Positions 43,401 to 57,253 of a stretch of 64,000 nucleotides of DNA are shown one piece after another. Every line of letters starts with the position of its first letter. The stretch's first letter is position 1. Under the pieces are notes generated by a model. That model had not been told where the DNA came from, searched no databases, and saw only the letters and a program-made list of their open reading frames with translations. The stretch is from Lotus japonicus. Taxonomy: Eukaryota; Streptophyta; Magnoliopsida; Fabales; Fabaceae. The position numbers were made by a program, and so were the translations under genes. The stretch lies in assembly GCF_012489685.1 (NCBI RefSeq), contig NC_080043.1, positions 3,412,501-3,476,500 of the forward strand. The letters run 5' to 3'.

Positions 43401-46400
43401 CATGTAAGAAAAGTTAGATCTTACTGTTCCAGACCACTTAAGGCTAATCCTGGAATTAGTCCATACTCAAAGGCCTGCAATCAAAGATGTCTCTATAAGA
43501 TCAATATGGGAAAATAACTTGACAAATTAAAAATATACCATGCTTTTCCGTAACAATATATGAATTAGAACAACTACAGGGTGTTGATTATACAATGACA
43601 TCCATTGACCTTCCTATAACTATTTTGTAATTGATAACTAATATGTTCAGGATTATCTCCAATTACTATTAAGGATTTCTGGTGCTTTAGGAGAGTGTTT
43701 AGAATTCTTCCCATAAGTTATAATTAGTTTCAAGGAGTTTCCCTTAATTTTGCAGAATTCCAGAGTTATTGGCCCAGAGGATTCTAGGTTATCTGCTAGA
43801 AATATATCTACCAATTAATATCATGCTTTTGTCCTGTGTGCAAAATATCTAACATGAATTTTGTCAGATCCAGCTTACTGTATGTTAATGAAAAATAAGG
43901 AAAGACCTATAAGTATTTCATTCGGTAAAATGATGGAGATTTATGTTTCAAACAAGTGGTGCCACCTAGTGCAAACATTTATAATATTATAATTTATTTT
44001 AAAGCTATCAAACAAATACATAGCCATCTAAGATAAGATGGTACGTATATCAGTTCAAGGTTTCAAAATGAAAGCGAAAAATCAGCAGAAAATGAAAACT
44101 TAAGGTAGTTTCGTTTAAAGGAGAGGGGAAGAAACAAAAACAAAAAAAGGGCAATGATTTGCTTCACTAACTGGTCGATAGTTCCGAGATTTAAATAGTT
44201 CTTCCCAAATCCACGAATTCCTCAAAGTATCCCAATATGTATCCATATCCAGTCCTTCGTTAAGCACGCCAAATGTAACTTCAGCTGCCAGCATTCCTGC
44301 AAAATAAAGTATTAGATGTATGTAAAAGAAGATCTAAAGAATTGTTATTTCCATATCACATGGAACCATTGACAACTCTGCATAACCCATTATGTAGTTG
44401 ACTAAGAATGAATTCATGGTTGACTTAAAAATGTAAGAATTTAGAAGGCACTAAAGGCAAGTAAACTCCTTGAAATTGCAGAATGATATTTTATATCCAT
44501 GTCAAATGTGAATGAATGTCTGTTCATATTAATGCTGAAATATGGAACTTTTTAAGTGAAAACCCATTCAACCAAAACTATAACATTAACTAAGTAAAAA
44601 ATGAAGTAAGACCCTGCCTGATTTCATCGCTGTGTGAGTTCCCTTTATCTTAGGCACATTCAAGAAGCCAGCTGAACATCCGATAATTGCTCCTCCAGGA
44701 AAAACTGGATATGGGATAGACTGAAATTTAACTAGAATCACATTCGCATTTGTATAAAGTTTAATGAGTAAATAAAAGGCAATCATGGATCTAGCTATCC
44801 TTTTCTGAAAACTTGCTTTTCATTGATGTAAGATTTCTCTATCAATAACAAAAACAACAATTAAGTCTTACATGGATCACTGTAACAATTAGCAGACATG
44901 TTGCCCACATAATATGAAGCATAAACATTTTAAAAAAGAAGCTGCTTTGGTGTCACTCTCAATGTGACGCTTCAAAAGTACCCTGAGTGTTGGACACTTA
45001 CTATTATTTTTTACAATTTTTTGTAATGTCCATGTCTGCAGTGTTAATGCTTCTTAGTCCACATCATTCAAATCTTAAGTTCTTATCCAACCACCAAATA
45101 CCATGAAATTTTACATCAGAAATATTAAAAGTTAAAGGACTATCCATTTGGCATACTACATACAATGTGTGGGGCATTAACAGACTTTTCTCTACATTCT
45201 TGAATTTTTCCGATTGATTAACGCAACAAAAGGAATCATCATTATTATGTACCTGAATACCTCCTTCATTTAATGTGCGAGCTCCATACTGGATAACTGT
45301 TCCACCTTCCAGAATTGGTTTGATTGCAGGGTGATGCTTAAGTTTCTGGTGAACCATGCACAAGGGAGAGGGAAGGCAGGAGCAAAGAAGTATCGAACAA
45401 GAGTAGGGATCAGAATATGTAATGTAACTTAAAAGAATTCTTAAAGAGATAGTGTATGAACTATTAACATGCAGTGTTCCTTAAATGGTACTCAGATAGA
45501 TGTTACCCAAATATTCCGTTCATATAAATTGCATAAATACACAGGCACCCAAGAAAACTCATACATCCACATCATAGAAAGATGGGAAAACAAACTTGGT
45601 CGAAGCTTGCCAAGATAAATACCACAAATATTCACATATTTTAATATTTATAAGGAATAAAATGTCTCTTAAAAAGCACAGGAAGATGTCATAAAAAGAC
45701 GGGAAAATCACTTTATGTTGACATAGCTTGTCTGGTTAAATAAAATCTCCTGCTGCGGGGGCAAGGGCAGCAGTTCTGGAAATGCTTTCCCTTTGTTTTT
45801 TTTTCTTTCCAAATTTCAAAATTATGAAGCAAGATCAAGAAACATGATAACAAATATTTTTAAATATGGGCTTTAAACATACCCCAAGAAAAAGAAACTT
45901 TACCTGAAATTCTTCATAAGGATTTAAGAAAGGGTTCTGATAGTTCAAAGCCACCACAAGGCCTATAGATATCTGTCGAATATATTGTCAGAAAAATGAA
46001 TTAAAAAAACTAGCAGGAAAAGTTTTAACTGGTAGAGTTCAGTCAGGCTACCAAGAGCTGCATGTAAGTGTAACTTGCGAATAACTTGGTAAAAATGATT
46101 TCTAGTGAGAACAAAAAACCATATAAAAGTAAGAAATATAACTTCATTAAATTGAAACATCATTTCTGTTCCATAGTGGTTTTGTGCATTTTCTAGTAAT
46201 GAGCAACCATCGAGCTGTGATTAGACTGTGAGTATAACAATGTACAAATAAATGGATTAAAACAAGTTGGTGTGATCATAAATAGAATTAGAAAGTTGGT
46301 GAGTTTAGTTTTGTACTACATGTGCATTTTTATAGAGATTATTTTAGAAAATCAACTGGTTAATTTTGAAATACAGAATAGTGCTTGCAACTAACAACTT

Positions 46401-49400
46401 AGTTTGCCAAATTGGTTAATCATAATGAGATAGCAGTCCGTCTTTCAAAATTCAAATCACAATTTTTTTTTTGGCAGGCAACTAACAACTTAGTTTGCCA
46501 AATTGGAACTATGTTATTAGGCAGCTGAAAAATATATGCAGTCACAAATTTACTTTTATCTTCAGATTGCAGTTTTGTATGCAAGACAAGAAAAATTAAT
46601 ATTCGCTATTGCAATTAAACATGCACATATGCGGAGGCAGCACTTAATGAATAAAAACAGTGATCAATATAACGATGAAAATATAATAGAAGATGATTTC
46701 CTAATCAGTTTGATTTACGTTAAAAAAGATGGATTTTGTAAATGGTACAAGTTGAGTCCAAAATTCAAAAAAAAAAAATGCATAATACTTAAAGGGGAAA
46801 ACACTCTTACTTGCTTATCTTTCATGTGATACAGAAAAGATCCTCCATATGTTTTATGATCCAAGGGCCATCCCAGTGTGTGGAGCACTGTGCCAGGTTG
46901 ATGCTTTTCCTCATCAATTTCCCAAACCTAAGAATACATACAAGGTTACAAAATCTAAGAGATGGTGGCAAAAATGTATAATGAAAACACCCATAATTTT
47001 CAGGTATTACACAATCAAATTATCTTCATGCACAAACCGGGACAAATAAGTGTAATCCAGACAGATTACAATTTTCACCAAAAAATGAAGATGAGATTTT
47101 TTTAAAATAATGCTTCAAAAAATAAGTGAAGTAATGATACCTCTTTAATTCCCAAAGCATATGTTTGATGTTCTGCACCTCCCTTCTCTCTCAGGTTGTA
47201 CTTTTTCATTATTTTCTGTAGGGAAAACAGGGATGAGGTTTGGAGGCTGTGCCATCAAAACAATAATTAAATGGAAAAACTTGAATCTAAGTCAATCCTA
47301 AAATTTAATTTTCAAACCTCTGATAATGATCCTCGACATCCCTCAGCAAAAAGTGTTATGCGACCTACATTTGATTTGACATATACACAATTAACAACTA
47401 AGCCTCCTAAAGATATAAATAACTGTAGGCAATGACATAAACAGATCACAACTAATTCCAAACATATGTATGATACACACAACGTATAAGGGAAACCAAT
47501 CAAACAATAGGACTCATATACTTAGAATGAGCACTACAATCAGCAAATCGTAGTAACTTCACTTCGAAGTTATGAATATCATATGCCATAGAAGTGACAA
47601 AGGCTTAGCTGTGACAGTACTCTAGTTTCTATTGACTACTACACACAAGTTTAGGCATGCCATAACACACGTCCGCAAAAGTTTGTAACCCATTTCCAAA
47701 AAAGACAGCAATATGCACAAACACTTGGACAACCAACTATTGATCCAAATCATAGTCAAGTTGTTGGAACAGCTAGACAGGCAGTAGTAGTTAGGGCATC
47801 CATTTTTTCTCCAAGAACTGAGACAAAGCACATTCATGTATGTATGAGAGAAAGAAACATGCAGAACCTTTGACCTCAACACCACGTTGAAAAGTCTCCT
47901 TCTTTGAACCATCTTTTGAAATTCCCATGTCATTAGTTCCAATACCGATAACTTTGTTGTTCGCATCATACAATATCTGGTCCAGAAAAACACCTGTAAA
48001 CAATAACACAATAACACATGCGGAGAAGTAACATCCAAGGAAATGCAGAAATACCTCACTAGCAGCAAATCCTGGGTATATTTCCACTCCTAACTCTTCA
48101 GCTTTTGATCCCATCCAACGTACTAACTGACTTAGACTGTATCAGATGGTCCGAAATAAGAAGCTTTTTCAAAGTGAAAAGATAACTAAATATGTGAACA
48201 AAAATATTGTAAACCTAAAACACAAAAATTGAAAAAGGAATCTTTCAATCTTCAATTTGTTTATTTATTAATTAACAAAAAGGAGAGAAAATAAAAAAAA
48301 TATCTCCACTTCAGTTATTAGAAATTCATGTCACCAAAGGCATATAGCAGATTGTACTTCTGATATAGTCTACATGATAAATTCTAATTTGCAACCTTAT
48401 GTCTAGTGCAATCTCTCCAGCAGTTTTGATTTCTACAGGCACTGACCAACATTTTTACACAAATACTTTCACAGGGAACAAAATGCTATTACGGTTGAAA
48501 CCAAATACAGCAAACTACCAAATAATTAAGAAAAAAATAAAGGAACAATTTCAAAAGAGAAGATTAAGCAGTCAAGCAATAATCAAAACTTCACATGTAA
48601 GAAACTAGATAGAAGAACAAACAACTGATTCATCACAAAACATAAGGTGTTCAGGTAAAATTGCACAAACAAATGATTCATCACAAAACTGCGTACGAAA
48701 TGAATATACACGTGTTATAGAAACCTTATTACATAGTTTCCTTTGTTATCAAAAGGAGATGGAAGTGAAATTGCACGATTCTTAGTCAGGAACCAAAACT
48801 TGTCAGAAGAAACTGGAGTGGTGATCGGAGCCTGCAGATCATAACACAGAAAACCTCAAATTGAATTGCAAATCGAATACACTTGAATTCAGTTCGTTAT
48901 ACAAAGGAAATTCAGAACGCACCTCTTGCTGCTTCCACTGTGGAAGAAGCTCATCCAATGCACGAGGTTCAAACACGTTTCCGGAAATCACATGAGCACC
49001 TAACAAAAACAACAACAACGCAGAATTTGCAATTGCATGTGGATTGATTTTGAATTGAACTCAACAAAATTGCAAACAAACACTAAGCAATCATCAAATT
49101 GAATGTGGATTGATGTTGATGAACTCAACAAAATTGCAAACAAACTAAGCACGAAGCAATCATCAAATTGAAATCGAAAGAGGAATGAAGCTTTCACTCA
49201 CGTACCTACTTCAGCACCTTTCTCGAGGACGCAGACGGAGAGATCGGCGCCTTTTTCGATGCACATTTGCTTCAGGCGTATCGCGGCCGATAAACCGGCG
49301 GGGCCTGCTCCGACTATAACGACGTCGTACTCGATGGAATCCCTCTCCGTCTCCGGTGCGGTGCAGAAACCGCGACGGTTATTGGCACGTGCGGGTGCAC

Positions 49401-49569
49401 GTGGTGGTTTGGAAGCATCGCGAAGTGGAGAGTGGAGGTTGTTGTGAATGTGAGTGGATTGAGATGATGAAGTGAGAGTGCGAAGAAGAATGGTGTTGAA
49501 GTTGGATTTGGATTTGGAGAAGATGGTTCGAAACTTGAGCATTTCTGCTGCAGAGTGAGCGTGATTCAC
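40469..49569 (-). CDS. ETFQO: Electron transfer flavoprotein-ubiquinone oxidoreductase (18 exons, up to 614 aa)
   Basis: Passes electrons from ETF to ubiquinone at the inner mitochondrial membrane during branched-chain amino acid and phytanoyl-CoA breakdown. Minus-strand exons: 49569-49206, 48999-48923, 48831-48725, 48136-48055, 47976-47868, 47364-47318, 47215-47141, 46927-46811, 45972-45904, 45345-45253, 44720-44618, 44296-44172, 43474-43425, 43327-43261, 42140-42061, 41658-41530, 41437-41371, 40552-40469. The phases close exactly. The first in-frame ATG is at 49569. Met10 (49542) starts [16 protein letters not shown], a better presequence, giving 605 aa. FAD-binding GAGPAG spans residues 87-92. 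The 4Fe-4S ligands are Cys559 (RYCPARVYE) and Cys583, Cys586 and Cys589 (CLHCKAC). All splice sites are GT-AG except the donor after exon 11, which is GC. The family's normal length is matched. Confidence 0.95.
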
Positions 49570-50120
49570 GAGTGTTGATGATCGATTTCAAACACAGAGT
49601 GAGTGAGTGAATGAGTGATCGTTTAGTTCATAACTTAATTTGATTTGATACTATCTCACTGTAATCAGAAAGAAAGCGCATGATAACACGTTTGTTTGAG
49701 TCTCACGTGTTGAGTTCATCTATTAGTACAAGTGTACAACTTTATCTCCTCTAGTAATAGTCACTCCGCATCGACACGAGCGTAAAGATATCTGGAATCA
49801 TTCACATCTTGATAGAGTTAATTTTTTCTTTGAAAATTCTTCTCGACCATAAGACTCAAACTCATCCATTATTTAAAGAGAATTATGTACGGTTTGGACC
49901 AAACACTCGTTGATGTTGACCATCATTTATACTTGTGTCTTTTGTTTAACTTTTGCAAGTTAATTTAAATTAATAAACTCAATGAGTTGTCTAAATGATC
50001 TTAGATAATTTTTTTGAGTTAAACACTCTACTTTTAGGTGACCAGAACCAGAACTCATTCCCCTGACCATTCGAGCCACAGATTCAAACGGTTCTGCATT
50101 CAACCCGGTAGGGATCAGTA
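49570..50120. other. Spacer and ETFQO promoter region
   Basis: Contains the presumed minus-strand ETFQO promoter and 5' UTR. No other coding sequence or repeat border is supported. Confidence 0.5.
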
Positions 50121-50124
50121 GGCT

Positions 50125-50375
50125 TCTTTCTCGAAGGAGGAGATTAGAGCGACGGTGTTCAACATAAATGCTCTAAAAAGCTCCATGTCTTGATGGTTTG
50201 AATCCCTTTTTTCCCAATCTTAATGGGATGTGGTGGGTCAGTCTGTTGTGAAGCTTTTGCATAATTGATGCTATAATTCGTCTATGATCAAGGAGATCAA
50301 TGAAACTTTGGTTGTCCTGATTCCATAGCTTGATATTGTTCTTTGAGATTCTTGAAACCAATCAATGGTCAACAC
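50125..50375 (+). pseudogene. Short LINE reverse-transcriptase fragment
   Basis: Reading forward with frame changes gives EEIRATVFNINALK, then KAPCLDGLNPFF, then MIKEINETLVVLIP. These correspond to the FTxEE(I/V)..A.F.M...KAPGPDGLNP...IN.TL..LIPK order at the start of plant LINE RT domains. Only ~250 bp survive. A different, larger fragment of the same domain lies on the other strand at 33.1-33.4 kb. Confidence 0.65.
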
Positions 50376-50693
50376 TCAACCCTCTATTTCGAGAAACAAT
50401 GTTCGTCGTACCTCTTCAAATTCAAAATTTTGGTAGTAACATCAATATTTGTAAGATGTAAATCCACTTATATTTTTCGTTCATGTCATTTCTATCCCGA
50501 GCAAATAAAACAAAATATACCTAATCTAGACAGAGAATGGAAGTTCATGAAGTCTATTTTATTAATGATGATCAATAACATCATTACATTCGACCAAATG
50601 GAAATCCTACTCCTAAATACACACTACAAAGTGTGAGATCAACAAGAACACACAAAGATGCAATACTAAAGTAACAATAAGGTTTGATTTATT

Positions 50694-53200
50694 TTAAGGA
50701 TAAGGCAGGGTAGCAATGTGGTTATGAACCACGGTTCCAATCCAAAGCTTCCCTTTCTCCTCCCTAACTTCACTGACCAACTTCATCACATTCCCTTTTT
50801 TATCTTCAAGAACTTCTAGAATCTTCCCTTCATCGTCAAAAAGCGTGATCACTGTGAACATTTTCATCCCCATGGCTCTAGCAAGAAAGCTCATCCTGAT
50901 GGGTAAGCGGAAGTAGATGTTCCTCAACCATGGATTGTTGCTCAGAACCTCTTGAGCTGGAGTGCGACAACAATCTATGGCAACCCAAAATTGACCCTTC
51001 TCATTTATTCTCACGTTGTCTGGGAAACCTGGGAGGTCTGCTACATGTTCCACTGTCCCTGATTTTGGACCTTCCATCCAAAGCTTTCTTAGCCTGTCAT
51101 GTCATTAAGGAATTAATATTTCAATAATGATATTTAAGCATACATAAACTGGATGTCACTCAGCTGAGATATATGTTAGTAGCGATTTTTAACCACCACA
51201 AATATTTGAACACATATCAAATATGTATGTTTACATATGAGTAGTCTTTAAATTATGTAGATCCTTAAGTTACGTGTTTATTTGTTTCAACGAAATAGAA
51301 TTGCATATAATATCAAAAGACGACTTACTATAATTCACAATATCATCGATTTTTTTGAAATTCACTATAATCAAGGTTCTATAGCAGACACTTGAAGGGG
51401 AAAACACTCTTACTTGCTAATCTTTCATGTGAATTTCATTGCATAGAAAAAGTGTATGAAAAAAGTGTATCACAGAGAATGTTGTTTGTATGAAGATAGT
51501 GATCTCACCTGCAATTGGTGGTTTCAGTGAAGAGGAGAAAGGACTGATCTTTGGAAAATTGCACACCATTAGGGAAAGCAAGACCATCCAACACAACATG
51601 GGTTGTTTTAGTTGGAGGATCATATCTCAGAAGTCTACCAGTAGATTCTCCTTCCAACAATATAAAAAAGTGTTGCCTGTAAACAAGTATACACCCATCA
51701 TTAGCCTTTTAAAATTGACAATGAATAACACAAAAATGACAATAGAAGAAGGTGTTACACTCTGTTGTATCTTGTGCTAGTGTCTGTGAAGAAGATGGAT
51801 CCATTCTTATGAATGTCAAGGTCATTTGCAAAGAGAATGGGCTTTCCTTCAACATGGGTTGCCAATGATGTAGCAAGTCCACCATTTGGCCCAACCACAA
51901 GAAGCCCATAGTATGCATCCGCTATGTATAGATCTCCACTCTCTTTATCAAATCTTAGGCCAAGTGGTCGCCCACAAGTTTTCTCATGCTTCCATTGCTT
52001 GGCAGTGGTTGAATCATTCCCCCTCACGCATTGCTTCTCAGTCCTTTCAAAATCACGAAACCAAAATACCAAGTGCCATTCATTAGCATGAATTAGATAG
52101 AATAATCAAGTGTATGTTCTACTATAATTGATTATTTAATTCTACGAATAAGCTATAATAGGCTTTTAGGCACCAAAAGTCATTAAGTAGACATGTAGAC
52201 CCACAGAAAAAGAGCAAGGAAAAGAAGAGAAAAAAGTGGGATCTGAGTTCACTGTCAATTTTTGGTGTAGTCACTGCACTACTGCAGTCAAGAAATCTCA
52301 TATTTAGAATGAATATCAGACAATTCTGTTTTTAAGTCTAACAAATCACATGCAAAACATGTTTTTTTGAATATTATCTGTCAAATGTTTAGGCCGAGAG
52401 CCTTAGACTCCTTCATTATAGTGGCTGCATAAAAAATTGACTGATATAATTCACTTCTCATCTTCTCATGTGTGATATATAATGTAATGTAAAAAACTAA
52501 AAAATAAAGAAAAAAATGTGACGAGTGTAAAATGTTTGTACTATTTGATGTAAAAATTGACTTGATAGAGTCCATTTCTTTTGGATAATATGGAGGGCCA
52601 AAGGCCCATGATAAAGTCCATTTAATTAGCTTGAGATGGAATATAAACATTTAAGAATGTGTAAAAGCTTGCCCATTTTGGTGTTTTTCTATAGAATAAT
52701 AAACTTATGAGTGCATTTTGAGGAAAAATGATATAATTCAAACATGCTAAGTGACAAAACTTTATGAGAATCAAGTGTTTTGTTAAATTTTTTGTGATAA
52801 TTGTGGGTGATGATGAATATGAGAGTTACCAATTGGATGTGACAAATGCAAAATTTTCCCAACCAAGTTCCTCCCCCATCCATCTAACAACACGACCATC
52901 AGCTAAACCAGCATAAGGACCACGACCCATGTTATCAAACTCCAGAGATTCTGGTCCAAACACTTCATCCTTGAACTCTGATTTCCCATGTAGTCCTAAT
53001 CTGCTCACGTTGTCCCTAGGCCAGTTCCCCATGACTTGGTGGTATGGTGCAATGTCATGCTTCACGGGTCTGAATTCATGCTCTGAAACTGGACCCAGAT
53101 GAAAAGGGTCCATCACGAAGAAACCCAGAAGCAGAACAAGGGTAAGAAGAAGTGGGTGTTGGAGAAATGTCTCATCTTTTAGCAGATTTTTCTTCTCCAT
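50694..53200 (-). CDS. Strictosidine-synthase-like (SSL) protein (4 exons, 407 aa)
   Basis: Six-bladed beta-propeller of the strictosidine synthase-like / adipocyte plasma membrane-associated protein family. Exons in reading order: 53200-52830, 52043-51759, 51676-51509, 51093-50694, all GT-AG and closing to 407 codons plus stop. The start is the first ATG (53198-53200). Residues ~19-34 (PLLLTLVLLLGFFVMD) form a signal anchor, so the propeller is expected on the luminal side of the secretory system. Family blocks seen: GPESLEFD, GRVVRWMGEELGW, CGRPLGLRFDKESGDLYIAD, FANDLDIHKNGSIFFTDTS, GRLLRYDPPTKTTHVVLDGL, FPNGVQFSKDQSFLLFTETT and GFPDNVRINEKGQFWVAI. Most SSL proteins lack the catalytic Glu of true strictosidine synthase, and I see no reason to infer alkaloid synthesis. 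Relatives act in pollen-wall formation or defence, or are unstudied. Confidence 0.93.
51390..51432. repeat. 43-nt copy of an ETFQO exon-8/intron-8 junction inside SSL intron 3
   Basis: Positions 51390-51432 match 46787-46829 over 43 bases with two differences; the match covers GGGGAAAACACTCTTACTTG. At 46.8 kb this segment spans the end of ETFQO exon 8 (last 19 coding bases) and its GTAAGAG donor. At 51.4 kb it is in an intron of the next gene, in the same orientation. Confidence 0.8.
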
Positions 53201-55033
53201 TGTGCGCACACCAAGGTGAGAAAAAAGTGTTGAGTTGAGACTTGAGTGTTGTCTAACTTGGTGGAACTAGAGAGAGTTTCATATTTGAATTGGTTTGAGG
53301 GAGTTGAATTCAAAGCATGTTTTGTTCATGATGGCATTTAAGGTTGAAGGTAGGTTGTCTATTGTTGTGCAGGTTGAGGGTAGGTTGAGTTAAAATAGCC
53401 AGCATATTCTATACGTAACAAACAAGTTAAATTTGAAATTTAACCTTAAACTAACACTCCTATATTGATTGCATTCTATGACTTTGTTGGAAAACAACAT
53501 TTGCTTGGTGAAAAAGTCTTGTGTTTTTTTATTCCCAAGTGTCATCTATGCTGACTTGTGAGACAAATTAGGATAACCGTAGTAGAATCCTATGACGAAT
53601 GCTATGATTCTTTGTACGGAGTGTGAGTGTGTGACTTCTCTAGAGGAGGTGGACTTTGGAAAACCTTTTTTTTTACCTTGGATTATGCATAACAGAATGA
53701 TAAATTATGATGAGGACACTGAGAAATGGGAGATGATTAGATCATGTTTATGGAATCATCATTTGTTATATATCATGGTTTGATGAATGTGGCTACATGT
53801 AAAGGGAAATGAAGCCTCACCTAATTAGAATTCGTGTCCATGTCCTTGACATGCTTATAATCTTGAATCCAGGAAAAGGAAACCTGTATCCACAATAATA
53901 ATATATGTTTTGAATCTAGACTACAATTATTTTCTAGAGGGGAAAATCAGAGACATCTACTTTAGATGGATCAAGCCAAGCTGATACACGTTCGCATTCA
54001 ATCTAGACAATAATAAACAACAATAGAATATATACAATCGCATTGCAGGTTATTCAAGGAACTTTGTCCATCTCATTCTCCTCTCACTGAGAAATCACAT
54101 CCCTAAAAACTGAGATGAGCACAAATGTAACACTAATGAAAAAAATTGGTCTCCAATCAACTGAACAACCAATTATTAAAGCTATTACATTACAGTATTA
54201 CTACACTAAAGCTAGAAATGGTAATTGGTAACCATTATTCATAAGTAACAAAAAAAAAACACATGTGAAAACATTAATGATACTTAAATATTAAAATTCA
54301 AAATTATCGGACACCATATATATTTCATTTTTTTCTCTTTATAACCCAAGTTGTGCGGTCATATCGTTTCATGTGTTTCATCATTTTCAGTATTAATATA
54401 AGAAATTTAAAACTTCAAAAGAGAATCAATATTTTGAATTTTAGCATAAATTTTAGACATAATAAAAAGACCTATTTATCAAATTATTGTGATATTTCCA
54501 TTTATAAAGTTTAAGTTTTTGAAGAAAAAATTTGTAAAGGAAGATTAGAGGTTTATGTGATGTGTCTGATGAACTTATGTGTTAGCATGGCTACAACATG
54601 ATACAACTGCTATTTAGATGTGTGTGTACTTTCTAGGGTGGGATAGATAGCAAGAGACAACAACACACAAACAACTTTCACATGGTATTATATAGTGGGA
54701 TTGTTTGAAAGTCATACTAATTTTATTTATAAGTTTGGTGAATAATATTCTACCACCTACATATCATTTCTCCTTTCGATAATAGAAACTCATAAAGGAT
54801 GACAAGTTAGTGAAAAGTATGAATAGGTCCTCACATATATGATGCACTAAACCAAAAATGAAAAATATATAAATCATAATTTGTAAATCACACACTTGTT
54901 CAGGACCATCTAGATAAAAGAAGTTAATGAATAATTGCAATGTGAGAAGAAAACTACAAAAGAAAAGAAAGAAAGGATTTAAGTCTTGGAATAACTTGTT
55001 TTAACTTATTTTAGCTCTTATCCATATGATTTA
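53201..55033. other. Intergenic spacer upstream of the SSL gene
   Basis: The first few hundred bases should hold the SSL promoter. The short open frame near 53592-53783 has no recognised motif. The remainder is AT-rich and featureless. Confidence 0.45.
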
Positions 55034-55291
55034 GGCCCAGTTTGGAAGAGCTTATTTAAGCTTATCTGACAGCATAAACTCTTATGCCAGTGTTTGGGAG
55101 GGCTTATGCAAACAACTTATGACCTGCCATAAGCTATTTTCAGCTTATTTTCATAAGCTACTCAGGATAGCTTATGAGAAACAGCTTATGCTTATGTACA
55201 ACTTATTTTCAATTTATTTCAATAAATTTTTAAAAATAGTTTATGAATAAGCGCTTATGTCATTAATTAAGCTGTTTTTTCAAACGGGGCC
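55034..55291. mobile_element. Tourist-like MITE, copy 2
   Basis: A 258 bp relative of the element at 36475-36740, in the same orientation. It begins GGCCCAGTTTGGAAGAGCTT and ends TTTCAAACGGGGCC, with TTA on both sides (55031-55033, 55292-55294). Inner landmarks (CTTATCTGA.AGCATAA, GTTTGGGAG.GCTTATGC, AATAAGCGCTTATG) are shared with copy 1. Confidence 0.85.
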
Positions 55292-55601
55292 TTAATGAAC
55301 TTATGTAAATGTCTTATTATATATTTATAAACTATTAAACAATTATGTTGAGTTGACACAAATGACCACTGCTTCCGGACTTAACTTACCTTTTTAATAG
55401 GTTGATGGTTCAAATCACTTGCATTCAGTTGGTGGGTCTCCCACCTAAAGGAGATCTCATGGTGCAAATCCAAGATAGAAAATAAGTTCAAACCAAAGTA
55501 TGACATGTATCACCAAGTGACCTATTTCCCTAAGCTAATCGTCAAGCTCACAAATGCGTGATCCATGTCATTAAGTTATGTCGAGTAGCCCTTGTTGTTG
55601 C

Positions 55602-56661
<1,060 letters not shown>

Positions 56662-56795
56662 CAAGTAAACACTGTTGTTAAATAGCGTAGCGCTCTTAGG
56701 GCTCACCGCTATTTTTCGCTTTGAGGGCTTGGTATAGTGGATTTTTGGCTTTCCGCCATTGTCCACGATCCGCCATTAACAACACTACAAGTAAA
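56662..56795. mobile_element. hAT-like MITE with 8 bp target duplication
   Basis: CAAGTAAA is present exactly at 56662-56669 and 56788-56795. The 118 bp between starts CACTGTTGTTAAATAGCG and ends CGCCATTAACAACACTA, imperfect inverted repeats with the CASTGTTG-type end of hAT elements. It shares TTTTTGGCTTTCCGCCAT with the element at 21.9 kb. It sits in the proposed 5' UTR intron of the next gene. Confidence 0.85.
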
Positions 56796-57253
56796 TGATG
56801 CCAATGTAGTTGATCTGTATGCGAGTGTTTACAAAGTTTGAAAGACATGAACATGATCATCAATCTCATCTGTTTAGTAATTTTAATTTTTAATACCCTT
56901 TTCCATCAATGAAACCTAAAGACAATCAAAGCCTACTTTGATTTCTTTTGCTGGTCATGTTTGCCTATGAAGGATAAGCTTCTTCTTTTTTCTTTTTTTT
57001 TTGTGGGGGGAAGGGGTGCAAACCAGGCTAAGCTTATGTTAGTTACATATTTGTCTATTTCAAGTTTCATTCCCGGTTTAGGATGTATATTTCTTTCTTT
57101 TTTATTAGTATCTGTGAAATCTTGTACATGTTTGGAATTTAGATGACCTTATAACTCATGTATGTGGGATTCTTTTTTGTCTTTTAATCAAAGTATTATT
57201 TATTCTCAGCACTTCAAAGCTTATATTGTTATTACTGGGAAGCAGGGCATATT

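Noticed and set aside
46787..46829. Shared 43-mer as a microRNA or regulatory element
   Set aside because: One copy is the ETFQO exon-8 coding end plus its donor site, so its conservation is explained by coding and splicing; the other looks like a passive copy.
50694..53200. Strictosidine synthase and an alkaloid gene cluster
   Set aside because: The protein has the SSL/APMAP-type anchor and blocks. No alkaloid partner genes lie nearby, and the family mostly lacks strictosidine synthase activity.
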